Assembly: GCA_025267735.1 (NCBI GenBank)
Contig: CM046293.1
Coordinates: forward strand, 10,936,560-11,000,559
Reading direction: 5' to 3'
DNA from: Mactra quadrangularis
Taxonomy: Eukaryota; Mollusca; Bivalvia; Venerida; Mactridae
DNA length: 64,000 nt
Part shown: positions 1 through 9,743 of the stretch, in pieces
Numbering within the stretch: the first letter of the stretch is position 1
How the letters are laid out: every line of letters starts with the position of its first letter
The notes under the pieces: generated by a model
What the model was told of the DNA's origin: nothing
What the model saw: the letters and a program-made list of their open reading frames with translations, nothing else
Databases searched by the model: none
Made by a program: the position numbers and the translations under genes

Positions 1-329
1 CCCCCGCCAAAATCTAAAAAATATGCGACAAACAGGAAGTAGATAAGCAAGGAGCATGAAATCGCTTTACACCACATGGGACTATGGGATGAAGCAATAT
101 GCAAAGTATTAGGCTGCTGCATGTTATAGTTGCTGAGAAAACAGCGACGGAAATTTTGTAACGGACGCACGCACGGACAAGGGTAAAACAGTATACCCCC
201 CTCTTCTTCGAAGGGGGGGTATAAAAAGACAGTAAATACTAAGTTGAATATATTCTTGTATAAAGTTCAATCTCAGGTTAATATTGTCAGCCTATACCAC
301 CTAGATCTATGTTCTATGTCGTAAGATAC
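1..329. repeat. Intron or 3' flank with the end of a dispersed repeat and a hairpin
   Basis: No coding sequence is seen. Bases about 150-223 hold a run of ACGGACGCACG-type repeats followed by a hairpin whose arms read TATACCCCCC and GGGGGGTATA (192-223). This looks like the end of a dispersed element. A similar GATGGACAGACGGATGGACAG segment sits near 15580-15610. Confidence 0.45.
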
Positions 330-333
330 TTAC

Positions 334-437
334 ATTTCCTCTTGTTCATTGGCACCTTCTTCAGCTACTAATGTCTCATATTCTTCAGCAGCAAATTTCT
401 CCCAATCTGTTGGTTCTGGAGCATCATTATCTAGATC
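334..437 (-). CDS. PPP2R3: PPP2R3 exon 11 (terminal or penultimate)
   Basis: Starts after a TATTGTAG acceptor in phase 0 and encodes DLDNDAPEPTDWEKFAAEEY followed by ETLVAEEGANEQEE, equivalent to the PELSDWEKYAAEEYDCLVAEE tail of PR70. At 330-335 the sequence reads ATGTAAGT. If read through, the protein ends ...EEM at a TAA (330-332), giving 570 residues. If spliced at AT|GTAAGT after base 334, a further exon lies outside the window. Vertebrate tails run some 50-60 residues further, and the GTAAGT is a perfect donor, so I slightly favour splicing. Confidence 0.88.
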
Positions 438-1151
438 CTACAATATCAAATATATAAACCTATCAGACATTACCTTAACCCACTAGCCTGTATCAACATA
501 TACCAGCCATTACCTGAAAGACTAGCCTTAACCTAGGCCAACTTATCCTACCCTGGCTCACTAGCTCTACGCCTGGGATAAAACATAATGTACAGACTGT
601 TTAAGATTTAAGAATGAAAATGGATTCAGCCCATTTTGTTTATTATATGTTTTTTATTGAAATTTACAGCTCAGTCAATAGCGCACAAGTCTACTGGTTG
701 AATGGTTGTAGGTTCAATTCCCAGACAGGATATACATGTACTTTCATGATTTTGGTCATGAAATAATTTGTAAATAACATGGCATTTTATTGTCTTAAGT
801 TTCATACTGATGCATGTTCATCAACTTAACGCTATTAACAATGGTCATAGACTTACTGATATCTATCTATCAATGGCCCTTAGTGGGGTTTGAACCCTGG
901 ACCTCTTGATACCAAGGTGCACCCTACCACTGGACTACTGCTCCTACTAAGACCAGTAACTGATTTACAGCTACATCCATTGATTTAGCTTTACCATGTA
1001 TGTAGAGTAAGTTGTTGCTACAGCTTTAATGGCCCCCCCCCCCTCTACCCCGAATAAATAAATTCCAGAAAGTGTCATGACAATTACCAGTAACATGCTA
1101 TTCACACAACCTGATAAAGACTCAGAAAATCAACAACATTACTATACATAC
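438..1151. repeat. Intron 10 with two tRNA-type SINE fragments
   Basis: Bases 667-770 (plus) are a decayed family-A SINE head (A-box-like AGCTCAGTCAATAGCGC, B-box-like GGTTCAATTCCC). Bases 874-950 (minus) are a family-D head with B box GGGTTCAAACCCC and A box TAGTCCAGTGGTAGG. The rest is AT-rich without coding signal; a C-run lies at 1033-1042. Confidence 0.65.
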
Positions 1152-1301
1152 CCTTAGATTAGCGAAAGGATCTCTCTGTTCATGTTCCAAGAATTTATCA
1201 AGATTCATAAATGTATCAAAGAAGATATTTGTCATTTTACAACGTTTTAAATCTTTTAATGAAATCTGTAGTTGTAATTCTGGTTGTACTAAATCTAACA
1301 T
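1152..1301 (-). CDS. PPP2R3: PPP2R3 exon 10
   Basis: 150 nt (50 codons), phase 0 at both ends, with a TTATTTCAG acceptor and an AGG|GTATGT donor. It encodes MLDLVQPELQLQISLKDLKR, then CKMTNIFFDTFMNLDKFLEH and EQRDPFANLR, matching MLDLVKP..KITLQDLKRCKLANVFFDTFFNIEKYLDHEQ. A GTATGT donor is a normal U1 site. Confidence 0.96.
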
Positions 1302-1331
1302 CTGAAATAAAACAATACAACATTTAATTAA

Positions 1332-1669
1332 CAAGAAATTAAATGTGGAAACCACATAAAAGCCGGATTTTCATCAAGATCTGACCATAAATGACAGAGA
1401 TATCAAACATATTAAAAACTTTAATGCAAAAATTACAAAGGGAAATAATCCATAATAAAGGCAGGTAGAGTTGTGGTTACTTTCTAGTTTTGTTCATCAC
1501 ATGGTATGTTATCATTGTATGAAGTTTTATAAAGATCACACAATAAATGGCAGAGACATATGGTAAAGAAAAAAACTTTCATGCTATTGTTAATGACACC
1601 GGACACCCGCCCACCTGGGTTTGGCCAAACTAAATGCCTAATTTTTGTTGTTGAAAAAGCTGGCTAATA
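1332..1669 (-). repeat. Hairpin-ended dispersed repeat (R320), copy 1
   Basis: One of six copies of a roughly 300-340 bp repeat that starts (plus strand) CAAGAAATGTAATGTGGAAA and ends near AAAATCCGGCTAA. On the minus strand it ends in a small hairpin followed by CTTG, and each copy is followed by T. This copy is diverged. It occurs in the intron between exons 9 and 10. Confidence 0.75.
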
Positions 1670-1718
1670 AAAGTTAGCCGACTATACAGTTTTGTACAAT
1701 AACCTCTGATCATGGATA

Positions 1719-1872
1719 CCTCACAGTACCCATTTACACCTTGGTGGAGTGGAACAACTGTAGGTAAATTTCTTACTCAGGGAAATTAGCAGTGTCCTTA
1801 GTGGGGGTTCAAACCCTAAACCTCTCGATCACTAAGCTCACATCCTACCACTGGACTACTTTTCCTACAACA
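1719..1872 (-). repeat. tRNA-type SINE, family D
   Basis: Read on the minus strand it has a TAGTCCAGTGGTAGG A box and a GGTTTGAACCCCC-type B box, followed by the family body (TTTCCCTGAGTAAG.., GGTGTAAATGGGTA). Other copies of this head occur at 874-950, 11421-11558 and 45704-45858. Confidence 0.6.
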
Positions 1873-2323
1873 GGATAAATACTAAACCACAAAACTATGT
1901 TAACTTGTATAAATAAAAAAAACCTATCAGCTGTTCACAATAATTGACCATGCATAGTTGATCATACAAACAGTAAAATTTCACAACTAGGAACATCAAA
2001 ATTGATGGTCTTAATAGTGAACTGCTCTAAACCCTTATCATGCAGTATTCCTAACAACTGATAAGCTCAGCCCACTAATGAATTAATTTAGCTGATATTG
2101 ATCAGAGTGATTACCTGCAACGCGAGTCTGTTGCGCTACGCAGAAGACAATAAGATCGGCCCGACCTGTAATCACTCTTAGCAGGATAAGGGTTAATATA
2201 TGGTTTTCAAATCAAGCAGTTGGGGCAGTTAATCGTGTCATAGATATCATCAAATATTGAATGACATTGTAATAAACAAAGTGGCCCTTATAGTGTAACT
2301 TAAAGGTACTCTACTGTACATAC
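1873..2323. other. Intron 9 remainder
   Basis: AT-rich intron without coding signal. A short GC-richer segment at 2105-2180, with GTGATTAC..GTAATCAC ends, is a small inverted repeat and probably another MITE relic. Confidence 0.4.
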
Positions 2324-2555
2324 CTGACATAAACAATCTTCAAATGGAAGTCTCTCAATACCTAATGCTTCCATTTTCTGCATTTGTTCTTCATAGAAAT
2401 ATTCCATCTCATACATAGATATTAAACCATCACCATCTAGATCCATACAACGAAACCAATATTCTATACTTGTAGGATGTTTCTTATCTTCCTCAGACAA
2501 TAGAAACCATACAAACTCTGGATAACTCATCTTACCTTCCTCAAATGTTTTACCT
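2324..2555 (-). CDS. PPP2R3: PPP2R3 exon 9, second EF-hand
   Basis: 232 nt with a TATTACAG acceptor and a CAG|GTATGT donor, entered in phase 2 and left in phase 0. It encodes the most conserved stretch of the family: MSYPEFVWFLLSEEDKK, PTSIEYWFRCMDLDGDG, then SMYEMEYFYEEQ and LPFEDCLCQ. The canonical EF-hand loop DLDGDGLISMYE (about residues 446-457) has Asp, Asp, Asp and a final Glu, so calcium binding should be intact. Confidence 0.97.
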
Positions 2556-2894
2556 CTGTAATATACATATGATAGGTACAAGTGATTTTTTAATTTGGCA
2601 CATCGATTAAAAAAAAGATTAGTCTAACTGTCAAAAATAGGGATGGATGAATATGTTCACAAATATTCTGTTATTATTTATACAAAAACATGTGTAATAT
2701 CTCTCTCTTATTGACTGAGCCACACATACCAAGTAGTTAATTTTGTTTTCACCAGAATTAATTATTTGAAACTGCACCACAATATCGTGGACTTATGTGT
2801 TTTCCCAATAAACAGATGAGTCCAAAATTCAAAGTACAATAACATGCCATGTGTATAAAATTGATTTGTATGCATATATATACAATCATGTCAT

Positions 2895-3230
2895 CTTTGT
2901 TTTCTTTCCTTGGGTTTAATGCTTTAACAAAACATTCATATTACAGTGGTTAGTCTACAAACCTCACACTTAGCATTGGTCATATCATGATGGTCACTAA
3001 ACCTAATCATCATTACTGGAAAGGCTAAATCTCTGATTTTTGTTGTTAACCATACTTCCCTCAGTGACTGACAACTGCCCAACATGATTTAGAATCAGTG
3101 GTAGGAGAAAGAATGGCCATAGAAATTATTTTATGACCAAGCTCGACGAAAGTATGCCCCCGCACTGAAATCAAACCTACAATCCAAGTATTAGTGAACT
3201 TGTGCGCTACCAACTGAGCTAGCTGGGCAC
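2895..3230 (-). repeat. tRNA-type SINE, family A, near full length
   Basis: Read on the minus strand: a tRNA-like head with GCTAGCTCAGTTGGTAGCGC (A box) and a degraded B box, a body with GTCAGTCACTGA, and a tail containing TTAAACCCAAGG. It lies in the intron between exons 8 and 9. Confidence 0.75.
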
Positions 3231-3396
3231 TGTCTGTAATATACAGATGTTAGGAATCAACATCACATTAAAAACTTTCAGGTTTTTACAGATAAACTCA
3301 AGTCCATTTGATTTTTACTTAACACTGGCTTGAACTGATAAAAATAGTTCTGTTTTAAGATTAAAATAAACCAAATAAAAACAGTTAAACAATTAC

Positions 3397-3445
3397 CTGG
3401 TAACAGCACCACTAAATATTCTATCTATCATTCTAGTCGATATAG
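3397..3445 (-). CDS. PPP2R3: PPP2R3 exon 8 (small)
   Basis: 49 nt with a CTATATTACAG acceptor and an ACCAG|GTAATT donor, entered in phase 1 and left in phase 2. It encodes AISTRMIDRIFSGAVTR across its split codons, equivalent to ALSTKMIDRIFSGAVTRG in PR70. It is recognised from the family and the exact phase match with its neighbours. Confidence 0.93.
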
Positions 3446-3545
3446 CTGTAATATAGAAAATATCATTTTTCAGCTGCAAGTATCTAATATATAGGATTCC
3501 TGGATCAGAGCATTGCACATCACACCTGGTAGCTCAATAATTTGA

Positions 3546-3858
3546 GTTGACCAATCAATGCGCTGCTTTCATCTAGACAAAACACTATTAATAGCATTGT
3601 GATTTTGTAACTTCTTTTGCTGAACCAAGTTTATCAAGCTAATTTGACAGTGGTGTTATTCACAGGTTGTGATTGGATGGCTCTTTGAAAGGTTTGTCAC
3701 ATAGACCATAAACAAGTCACTGAGCACAATAATTCTGTCAAAAATATTATACAAGCAGAGGTCAGCTGAACGTGATTGGTACTATTAAGTAGCCAGATCA
3801 AATATAAGTGGGATTGTGAGCCGATAATTTTAGATTAAGTTTTGATTAGAATTTGATA
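3546..3858. repeat. Dispersed repeat R330, copy 1
   Basis: Similar over about 310 bp to 25147-25460: both contain CCAATCAATGC, TTTCATCTAGACAAAACACT, an ATTCACAG..TG.ATTGGA segment and AATTTTAGATT near the end. No coding potential is seen and the class is unknown. Confidence 0.65.
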
Positions 3859-4075
3859 CTAACAGTGTCCCGCGATTCCAATGATCGCAAAAACTTTGAA
3901 GGAACCCTTGTGATTTTAGCTCAAAATTCCGTCAGTATTCCTGAAAAATTGCACTTTGCTTACATGAATTTGTGTTTTTAATAAGTAGCAGGAATCCCTA
4001 ATGCTAAGGAGGAATTTCTGAATTATTGACTAGGGATTCCTTTGGGTAAAACAATTAAGAGTCAAACCCTGGGTT
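3859..4075. mobile_element. Degraded hAT-like MITE with CAGGGTTTGAC ends
   Basis: Ends read ACTAACAGTG on the left and GAGTCAAACCCTG on the right, like the right end of the element at 6222-6482. The centre has the same GGAATCCCTA motif. It is decayed and its boundaries are approximate. Confidence 0.4.
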
Positions 4076-4104
4076 TAATGAGATAGTGCATGAACTCTAC
4101 TCAC

Positions 4105-4261
4105 CATGTTCATTGTGTCTAGCTAGGTCAGTTTTATCTATATACAGATCATGATCTTTATCTAGTTCCCAGAATTTACAATATATCACATAAAAATGTT
4201 CATATGAGAAAAAATCTGTTATTTGATTAATATCATCCTCATCTTCTAATATACTTAATAT
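4105..4261 (-). CDS. PPP2R3: PPP2R3 exon 7, first EF-hand
   Basis: 157 nt with a GTTTTCAG acceptor and a CATG|GTGAGT donor, entered in phase 0 and left in phase 1. It encodes the conserved [20 protein letters not shown] segment followed by [19 protein letters not shown]. The twelve-residue loop [12 protein letters not shown] (about residues 373-384) has Asp at positions 1, 3, 5, 9 and 12, the first calcium-binding EF-hand of the family. Position 12 is Asp rather than Glu, as in vertebrate members. Confidence 0.95.
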
Positions 4262-4532
4262 CTGAAAACATAGATAAAAGTATGCTATGTCATACCTAAC
4301 TGTGAACCTTTTCACAAAAATCCTTATGAAAAAAATTATTTTAATCCCATTTCAAAATTTTGCAGTTCAATGACAGAAGGCTAATCAATATAATTATTAT
4401 ATATCTAATAAATCTAACCAAATGACAATCTGAATTTGTACCACGTGACTGTCCAATATATTCCCTTATTGGATCAAAAAAATATTTACTTTTTTCATAT
4501 TGGATGGTTGGGTACATGTTCACTAAATGTTA

Positions 4533-4551
4533 TTTGACGTCAATGACGTCT
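4533..4551. promoter_or_regulatory. CRE-like TGACGTCA site in intron
   Basis: TTTGACGTCAATGACGTCTT contains one perfect CRE palindrome (TGACGTCA) and an adjacent half-site. It lies in the intron between exons 6 and 7. A chance occurrence or a repeat-derived origin cannot be excluded. Confidence 0.25.
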
Positions 4552-4977
4552 TAAAAACTGCGCCATAATACTTGTAACGTCAAAATTTGTTGAATCTTAT
4601 TATGGATATATGTATGAATAATTATACGAAAGATATATAATAAAAAGGTTATTATACATTTATTATACAAAATACAAAAGGTATATACTATACTACATAA
4701 TTCAATATTTTGAATAAATAGGCCAATAATTGACCATATTAAAAATGTTTCTTCTTTTTGACTTACAATGATTTTTATCGTAAGATTCTTTGTGTTAAGT
4801 GCCGCTGTGATCAGAGTCTTTGAATAGCTTCCAAACAAAATTTACAAATCTACCTATCTTGGAAAATAGATAGCCATAATTCATTCATATGTATGGCAGC
4901 CAGTTAATGCATGCAACACTGACAGATAAGGTTAAAATTGAACATTACCATGCAGGAAATAACAAATTTAAGCAAAA

Positions 4978-5262
4978 CAAGAAATGTAATTTGGAAACCA
5001 CATTAAAGACGGATTTAAAAACTTTTAACACACAAATTACAAAGAGAAATTATCCATAATAAAGGCAGATAGAGTTGTGGTTACTTTCTAATTCTGTTCA
5101 TCACATAGTATGATATCATTGTATGAAGTTTCATAAAGATCTGACAATAAATGGCAGAAATATATGGTAAATTGAAAACTTTTACGCAATTGTTAACGAC
5201 ACCGGTTGCCCGCCTGTGTTTCGCCAAACTATTAGCTGAATTTTTTCGTTGAAAAATCCGGC
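4978..5262 (-). repeat. R320 hairpin-ended repeat, copy 2
   Basis: Has the same CAAGAAATGTAATTTGGAAA start, internal GTTTCATAAAGATCTGACAA and GAAAAATCCGG end as the other R320 copies. It lies in the intron between exons 6 and 7. Confidence 0.8.
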
Positions 5263-5544
5263 AAAAATTTACGAAAAATTAACTTCAATAAATCTTTGTG
5301 ATAAACTAGATCATTGCCAATAACTTTTGGTTATAAAAAAGATCAGTCATTTCAAACTGTATTTCCACATAGATTCATATTTTCAGGTCAAACTGTAAAC
5401 AATTACTGGTCTATATTGTAGCACACACAGATTTCAGAGCATATATACATTGACATTTGAGATTTGGTAGCTTAAATTAAGTTTGTAAATGTTTTTAGTT
5501 TAAAGCGTCTTAAATCTGTCTTTAAGTAAATGCTGTCTACTTAC

Positions 5545-5631
5545 CCGTAAGAAGTTGGATTTTCTAAATTCAGGTATAGTAACACGACCTGTCCATGATC
5601 TATTTACACAATACATTATTCTAGCTATTAC
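5545..5631 (-). CDS. PPP2R3: PPP2R3 exon 6
   Basis: 87 nt (29 codons) with an ATACAG acceptor and a CGG|GTAAGT donor, phase 0. It encodes VIARIMYCVNRSWTGRV, then IPEFRKSNFLR, matching the highly conserved VIQRIFYAVNRSWSGRIT..LRRSSFLQ block. The mammalian gene has the same phase around this block. Confidence 0.94.
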
Positions 5632-5909
5632 CTGTATAGATAGAAACAAAAAAAACATAAAAGGTACATGAAATATAATGATAGAACTTGAAATTACATT
5701 GTAATTACTGAGTTAAACATGTCTTAGTATGATTCAAGGGCTGTAACTCTTTCAGTACCAGGATAGATTGACCTGGTTTTCAAAGACATCAAGGTGATAG
5801 TGGTGATAAACTTTCTGAAAGGGTTTGGTGACAAATGAAAACTGTTTGACTTGGACAGTGGACATATCTGACCAGAAAATCATCAAGTTGCCCATTATCT
5901 AGTAGTGTC

Positions 5910-6096
5910 TGTTTGTTTGTTTGTTGGGTTTAATGCCATAGCAACACGTTGTATAGGTCATATAACAGCAGTCAGTCAACCTACTCACACCTCCTGGAAA
6001 GGCTAAATCTCTGGATTTAGTTGTTAACCAACTACTAAGTGCATACATTCGTCAGTGACTGACAATTGCCCTACATAATTAAATTCATTATTAAGG
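5910..6096 (-). repeat. Family A SINE, 3' part only
   Basis: Carries the TGTTTGTTTGTTGGGTTTAA tail and the CTCCTGGAAAGGCTAAATCT body but lacks the tRNA head. This is a 5'-truncated SINE in the intron between exons 5 and 6. Confidence 0.75.
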
Positions 6097-6221
6097 AAAT
6101 AATTTCTGTGTAAAAGCAAAGCAAAATTGTTGCTGTTGTTTTTTTTTGTGGTATATACGGGTCCAGTGTCAATGCACAAAGCCTTTACTCTGTAGTAATT
6201 GGGCGCTGACTAATACTCCAT

Positions 6222-6482
6222 TATCAGCAGGGTTCAACAGTCTTCATCAGGGATCCCCAAGGAATCCTTTGCCAGTTATTCAGAGACTCCTGATGGATAC
6301 TTCCAATAAAAGTCAAAGTTTTGGGCACAAATTGGAACAAACAATTGACAGAAACTTAAATTCTCATAAGAATGATATATTTTCCAGCCTCCTGTCGGAA
6401 TCCCTAGCTAAGCATCCCAGAGGATCCTCCCAAGTTTTTGGAACCAGGGAATCCCGCTACACTGTTAGTGTCAAACCCTGCT
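6222..6482. mobile_element. hAT-like MITE with CAGGGTTTGACA ends
   Basis: Begins CAGGGTTCAACAGT and ends AGTGTCAAACCCTG, giving short imperfect inverted ends starting CAGGGTT. The interior contains repeated GGAATCC motifs. About 260 bp, no transposase. The open frame across it is incidental. Confidence 0.5.
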
Positions 6483-6543
6483 AAGGGTAAAACATATAAA
6501 GTACAAGATAATATAACAGTAAACAAGGAGTATATATACTTAC

Positions 6544-6618
6544 AGTATTTACATATCTAGAATGGAATTCAGGAGCTTCTAGTAAGAATGTAAGACCAGG
6601 ATGAGTATCTACAACATC
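6544..6618 (-). CDS. PPP2R3: PPP2R3 exon 5 (acceptor lies in a minisatellite)
   Basis: 75 nt (25 codons), phase 0 at both ends. It encodes DVVDTHPGLTFLLEAPEFH then SRYVNT, almost identical to the family segment DVVNTHPGLSFLKEASEFHSRYITT. The donor is ACT|GTAAGT. A GT nine bases earlier would delete three family residues and is less likely. The acceptor TTTGTAG and the first eight coding bases form part of the 38-bp tandem repeat at 6611-6990, so nine more copies of the junction lie just upstream. Confidence 0.93.
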
Positions 6619-6990
6619 CTACAAATATATAATAATAACATGTATAATACAACATCCTACAAATATACAATAACAACATGTATTATACAACATCCTACAA
6701 ATATATAATAATAACATGTATTATACAACATCCTACAAATATATAATAATAACATGTATTATACAACATCCTACAAATATATAATAATAACATGTATTAT
6801 ACAACATCCTACAAATATACAATAATAACATGTATTATACAACATCCTATAAATATATAATAATAACATGTATTATACAACATCCTACAAATATATAATA
6901 ATAACATGTATTATACAACATCCTACAAATATACAATAACAACATGTATTATACAACATCCTACAAATATATAATAACAACATGTATCAT
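6611..6990. repeat. 38-bp minisatellite, 10 copies, each holding a splice-acceptor junction
   Basis: Copies begin at 6611, 6649, 6687, 6725, 6763, 6801, 6839, 6877, 6915 and 6953, exactly 38 bp apart. On the minus strand each contains ATATATTTGTAG followed by GATGTTGT, which is the exon 5 acceptor and its first eight coding bases (one copy has TATAG). Copy 1 is the true exon edge. Confidence 0.97.
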
Positions 6991-7864
6991 CAGTGTTTTC
7001 TCCAGGATCAAAAATTAGGGTGTCACAAATGACCCCCATGTTCAAAAATAGGGGGTCAAATGGGAATTTAAGGGGTCAACATTAAAATTACACACTTGTG
7101 CTTAGATGTTGGGAGATGTTCTTTAGCTAGCCAGTACACAGATCTGATGGCACACACAGCAGCTTGTCCTTTACTTGACAGAATAGTTTCTGTTTGTTTA
7201 GCCATGTTGCTTCGTATTGACTGAGCTTCCAAAGCAGCCTTGTGTTGAGATGAGGAGATATGTCTCAACAAGGTGGAATGGCGAAAATTTGTACAACCAT
7301 GCGTAGATGGATGCCTTATTCTCAGATAAACAAATTGAGCAAGTCATTTTATCGTTATCAAAGTTCAACCAAGGGTTTTCCTTCAACCAATTCTGATGGA
7401 ACGCTCTTTAAACGGGAGTTTTCTCAGACTTTTCGTCATTCGATTTGTTCGATTTTGCTGCGGCCGTAGGCGAAATTTCAGCGGATCTAACGCCTGTAGA
7501 CGACTTGGATGGTTTTTGATCATCATCAGATGATAAAGGTCTATCATCTGCCTTAGATGTTTGTGTAAAAAACGCTGTTAATCAACGCTGTTTTGGTGCA
7601 GACATCGCGGACAATGACGACATGTAATCAGAATCATTTAGGCGCTTTACTACGTGATTACATAGAGTCTGACAAGCGCCTGTATGACGCGATTAAAATT
7701 GGGCAAGTATAATCCGCTGACAAATATACAGATCTGACAGACGTGACTATAATTTGACGACGATTTTTGACTGCGTCACAAAATACGCACTGGCCGTGTT
7801 ATAGCGCGTCAGAGCAGAAAAAAGTGCGTCAAAAGCGCAAAAACGCGCTCTGGAGAAAACACTG
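6991..7864 (-). mobile_element. hAT-like element with TIRs and a transposase relic
   Basis: Terminal inverted repeats are CAGTGTTTTCTCCAG at the left and CTGGAGAAAACACTG at the right. TATCAT flanks both ends (6985-6990 and 7865-7870), a 6-bp target duplication; an 8-bp TGTATCAT reading overlapping the end is also possible. The 874-bp element carries a broken zinc-finger reading frame on the minus strand and has inserted at the edge of the minisatellite. hAT elements usually show 5-8 bp duplications. Confidence 0.75.
7068..7605 (-). pseudogene. Broken N-terminus of a TTF/BED-type zinc-finger transposon protein
   Basis: From the ATG at 7605 the frame runs about seven codons, meets TGA, continues through a Ser/Lys-rich acidic linker, meets TAA just before RAFHQNWLKENPWLNF, then reads NDKMTCSICLSENK and shifts frame into GCTNFRHSTLLRHISSSQHK. 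This order (WLKE.PWL, Cys-x2-Cys, then GCTNFR.STL.RH....H) is the TTF-type zinc finger found at the start of many hAT transposases and of related animal zinc-finger proteins. Two in-frame stops, a frameshift and no catalytic domain make it a relic. It lies inside the TIR element at 6991-7864, so it is a deletion derivative of an autonomous transposon rather than a host gene. Confidence 0.7.
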
Positions 7865-7870
7865 TATCAT

Positions 7871-9503
7871 ACTATTATTTACTGGGGGTCAACATGGGTG
7901 ACAGCAGGCCATTTTTCGGTGCTGCTGTCTAAGCCAACTTTTGACCTATAGTTTTAACCAATACGACTTGCTCTACCATACCATGTAGCACTGATAGTAG
8001 ATTCTGACTATTTACTCCATGTATTATGGGTGACTTACTTTGCTAATTGATTACAATGCATTTGTCATGGTATAAAAACACTGATCTTGCACTGAGCCAA
8101 AAAGCCAAGAGGAAGATGTTCTAAATGTTTTCAAATTTTTTATAAAAAGGAAACCACAAACTAACAATCTAAACAAGACCCTAAGGGGTTTCAACCTTGT
8201 AATAGGCAGTGACAAAATGATTGCCATTAGAGGGGTTTAAACCAGGTTATAGGGTGCACTAATCTCACACTTGCCCCAACAGGTTCATGTAATAACAAAC
8301 AATAACAATTGGTTTCAGTGATAACATAATTTGAAAGCAAAATGAAGATATTCAGAACTCTTAATATAGAATTTTAGGCATATATCCAAAAATGTCCGCC
8401 CATGGATAAAATCTTGAAAGAAAAAAAATATCAGGAAGTATAAAAGAAATAATGTAATTTATGTATAGATTTGAATACAACATATAGGAACAGAAATAGA
8501 CTTTATTGTAAACAGTAAGACAAGAGTGTTTGTTAGATCATATAATGTAAACATATATTACAATCATTCTCTCGTCTCTCTCGATGGTGTCATTGTATAG
8601 ATTCAACACTGATCTATTATAAATAAAACATGATTTTATACAACTATAAAACTAGGCTGGAAATATAAATATTTATTCTATTGAAGTTCTATTCAAACCA
8701 ATCTGGTTATACCTAGGTAGGATATATACCGATTTATTCTGAATTTCTAGATAAAATATGACTGGGTGTGAATGTAGACTTGATTAGTTTATTTATATAT
8801 TTGTATAAAAGGATATATATAGATGCTTCCAATTGCCATGTGCCATAGATATGTTTTCTGTTCCTTCCTCAGACAAAAAATCTACCTGAAGAAGTCATTG
8901 CCTTAATTTTTTGCGCATTAGCCCCATTAATAGCATTCCATAGTAAGGGGCAAATGAAATACTTAATTTTCACAAGGCTTAAGCAGGGCTTAAATTTAAC
9001 AAAAAAATTGACTTGCAAATTTTTGCAAGTTGATTTTATTTCAACTCGCAAAATGAAAATAATCACTAGCATTTTTTCTTCAAATTTTAGAGCATACATA
9101 GTAAATATTCATATATGCAATATAAAAACAACATAGTGCTACATTTAACTAGAGAGAACAATGGCGTTATTGTGGGATAGACAAAATTATCCCAACATGT
9201 TTTAACAGGGAATCTTTAATTAATACCATTGATATATCAGGCCGTTTTAATGCTCATTTGAGCCTTACTAGTTTAGATCTAGACAGTAAAACTTTTACGG
9301 CGATTTCAACTTGCGAAAATTTGCAAGTTAGAATAAAAGTTATTCGCAGTTTTCAAAATCACATTTTGCGAGTATGCAGTGGGTCAAGGTGATGACTGTT
9401 GAAGACCATGATGTTCATAAGAACTGTAATTTTCAGTTAAATCTTGCCCCAGATATCATAATAGTTATCTTATAAACAAAATATAAAATATAAATGTACT
9501 TAC
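7871..9503. other. Intron 4, left part; no gene seen
   Basis: AT-rich intron. At 8981-9375 there are repeated TTGCAAGTT/AACTTGCAA segments and a CAGGGCTTAAATT start that look like a decayed transposon, but I cannot find a matching right end. No coding signal. Confidence 0.4.
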
Positions 9504-9606
9504 TTGTATGAGGGGAACCAGGTCATCATCTTCAAGATAATTGGTCCCCGGCTTGGCATTTAATACAACAAATAATGCAGCATGATCATGACATGTTTGT
9601 GATAAT
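9504..9606 (-). CDS. PPP2R3: PPP2R3 exon 4
   Basis: 103 nt with a TGTATTTTCAG acceptor and a CAA|GTAAGT donor, entered in phase 2 and left in phase 0. It encodes RLSQTCHDHAALFVVL, then KPGTNYLEDDDLVPLIQ, aligning with the family segment NCHDDAAKFVHLL..NYLAQEDFVPFLQ. The intron before it is 7.4 kb. Confidence 0.92.
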
Positions 9607-9743
9607 CTGAAAATACAAATTTATATGATTCTATGAATATTGTGACATACATAGACAAAATACTGAATCTATATAGTTAGTGTGGATTGATCATGGCCAT
9701 AGACTAACTATTTACACATGTTTGAATCTAGGCTATAGTTCAA

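Noticed and set aside
6146..6484. 112-codon open frame on the plus strand
   Set aside because: It runs across a CAGGGTT-ended MITE in an intron of PPP2R3 and resembles no protein; the other copy at 3859-4075 has no open frame.
6552..6553. Alternative exon 5 donor nine bases earlier (TAT|GTAAAT)
   Set aside because: It would delete the three residues that align with ITT in the family, and the GTAAGT at 6543 is the stronger site.
7260..7469. 69-codon plus-strand frame
   Set aside because: Antisense shadow of the transposase relic at 7068-7605.
8981..9375. Complete hAT-like element starting CAGGGCTTAAATT
   Set aside because: Inverted TTGCAAGT segments are present but no matching CTG end or target duplication could be found.
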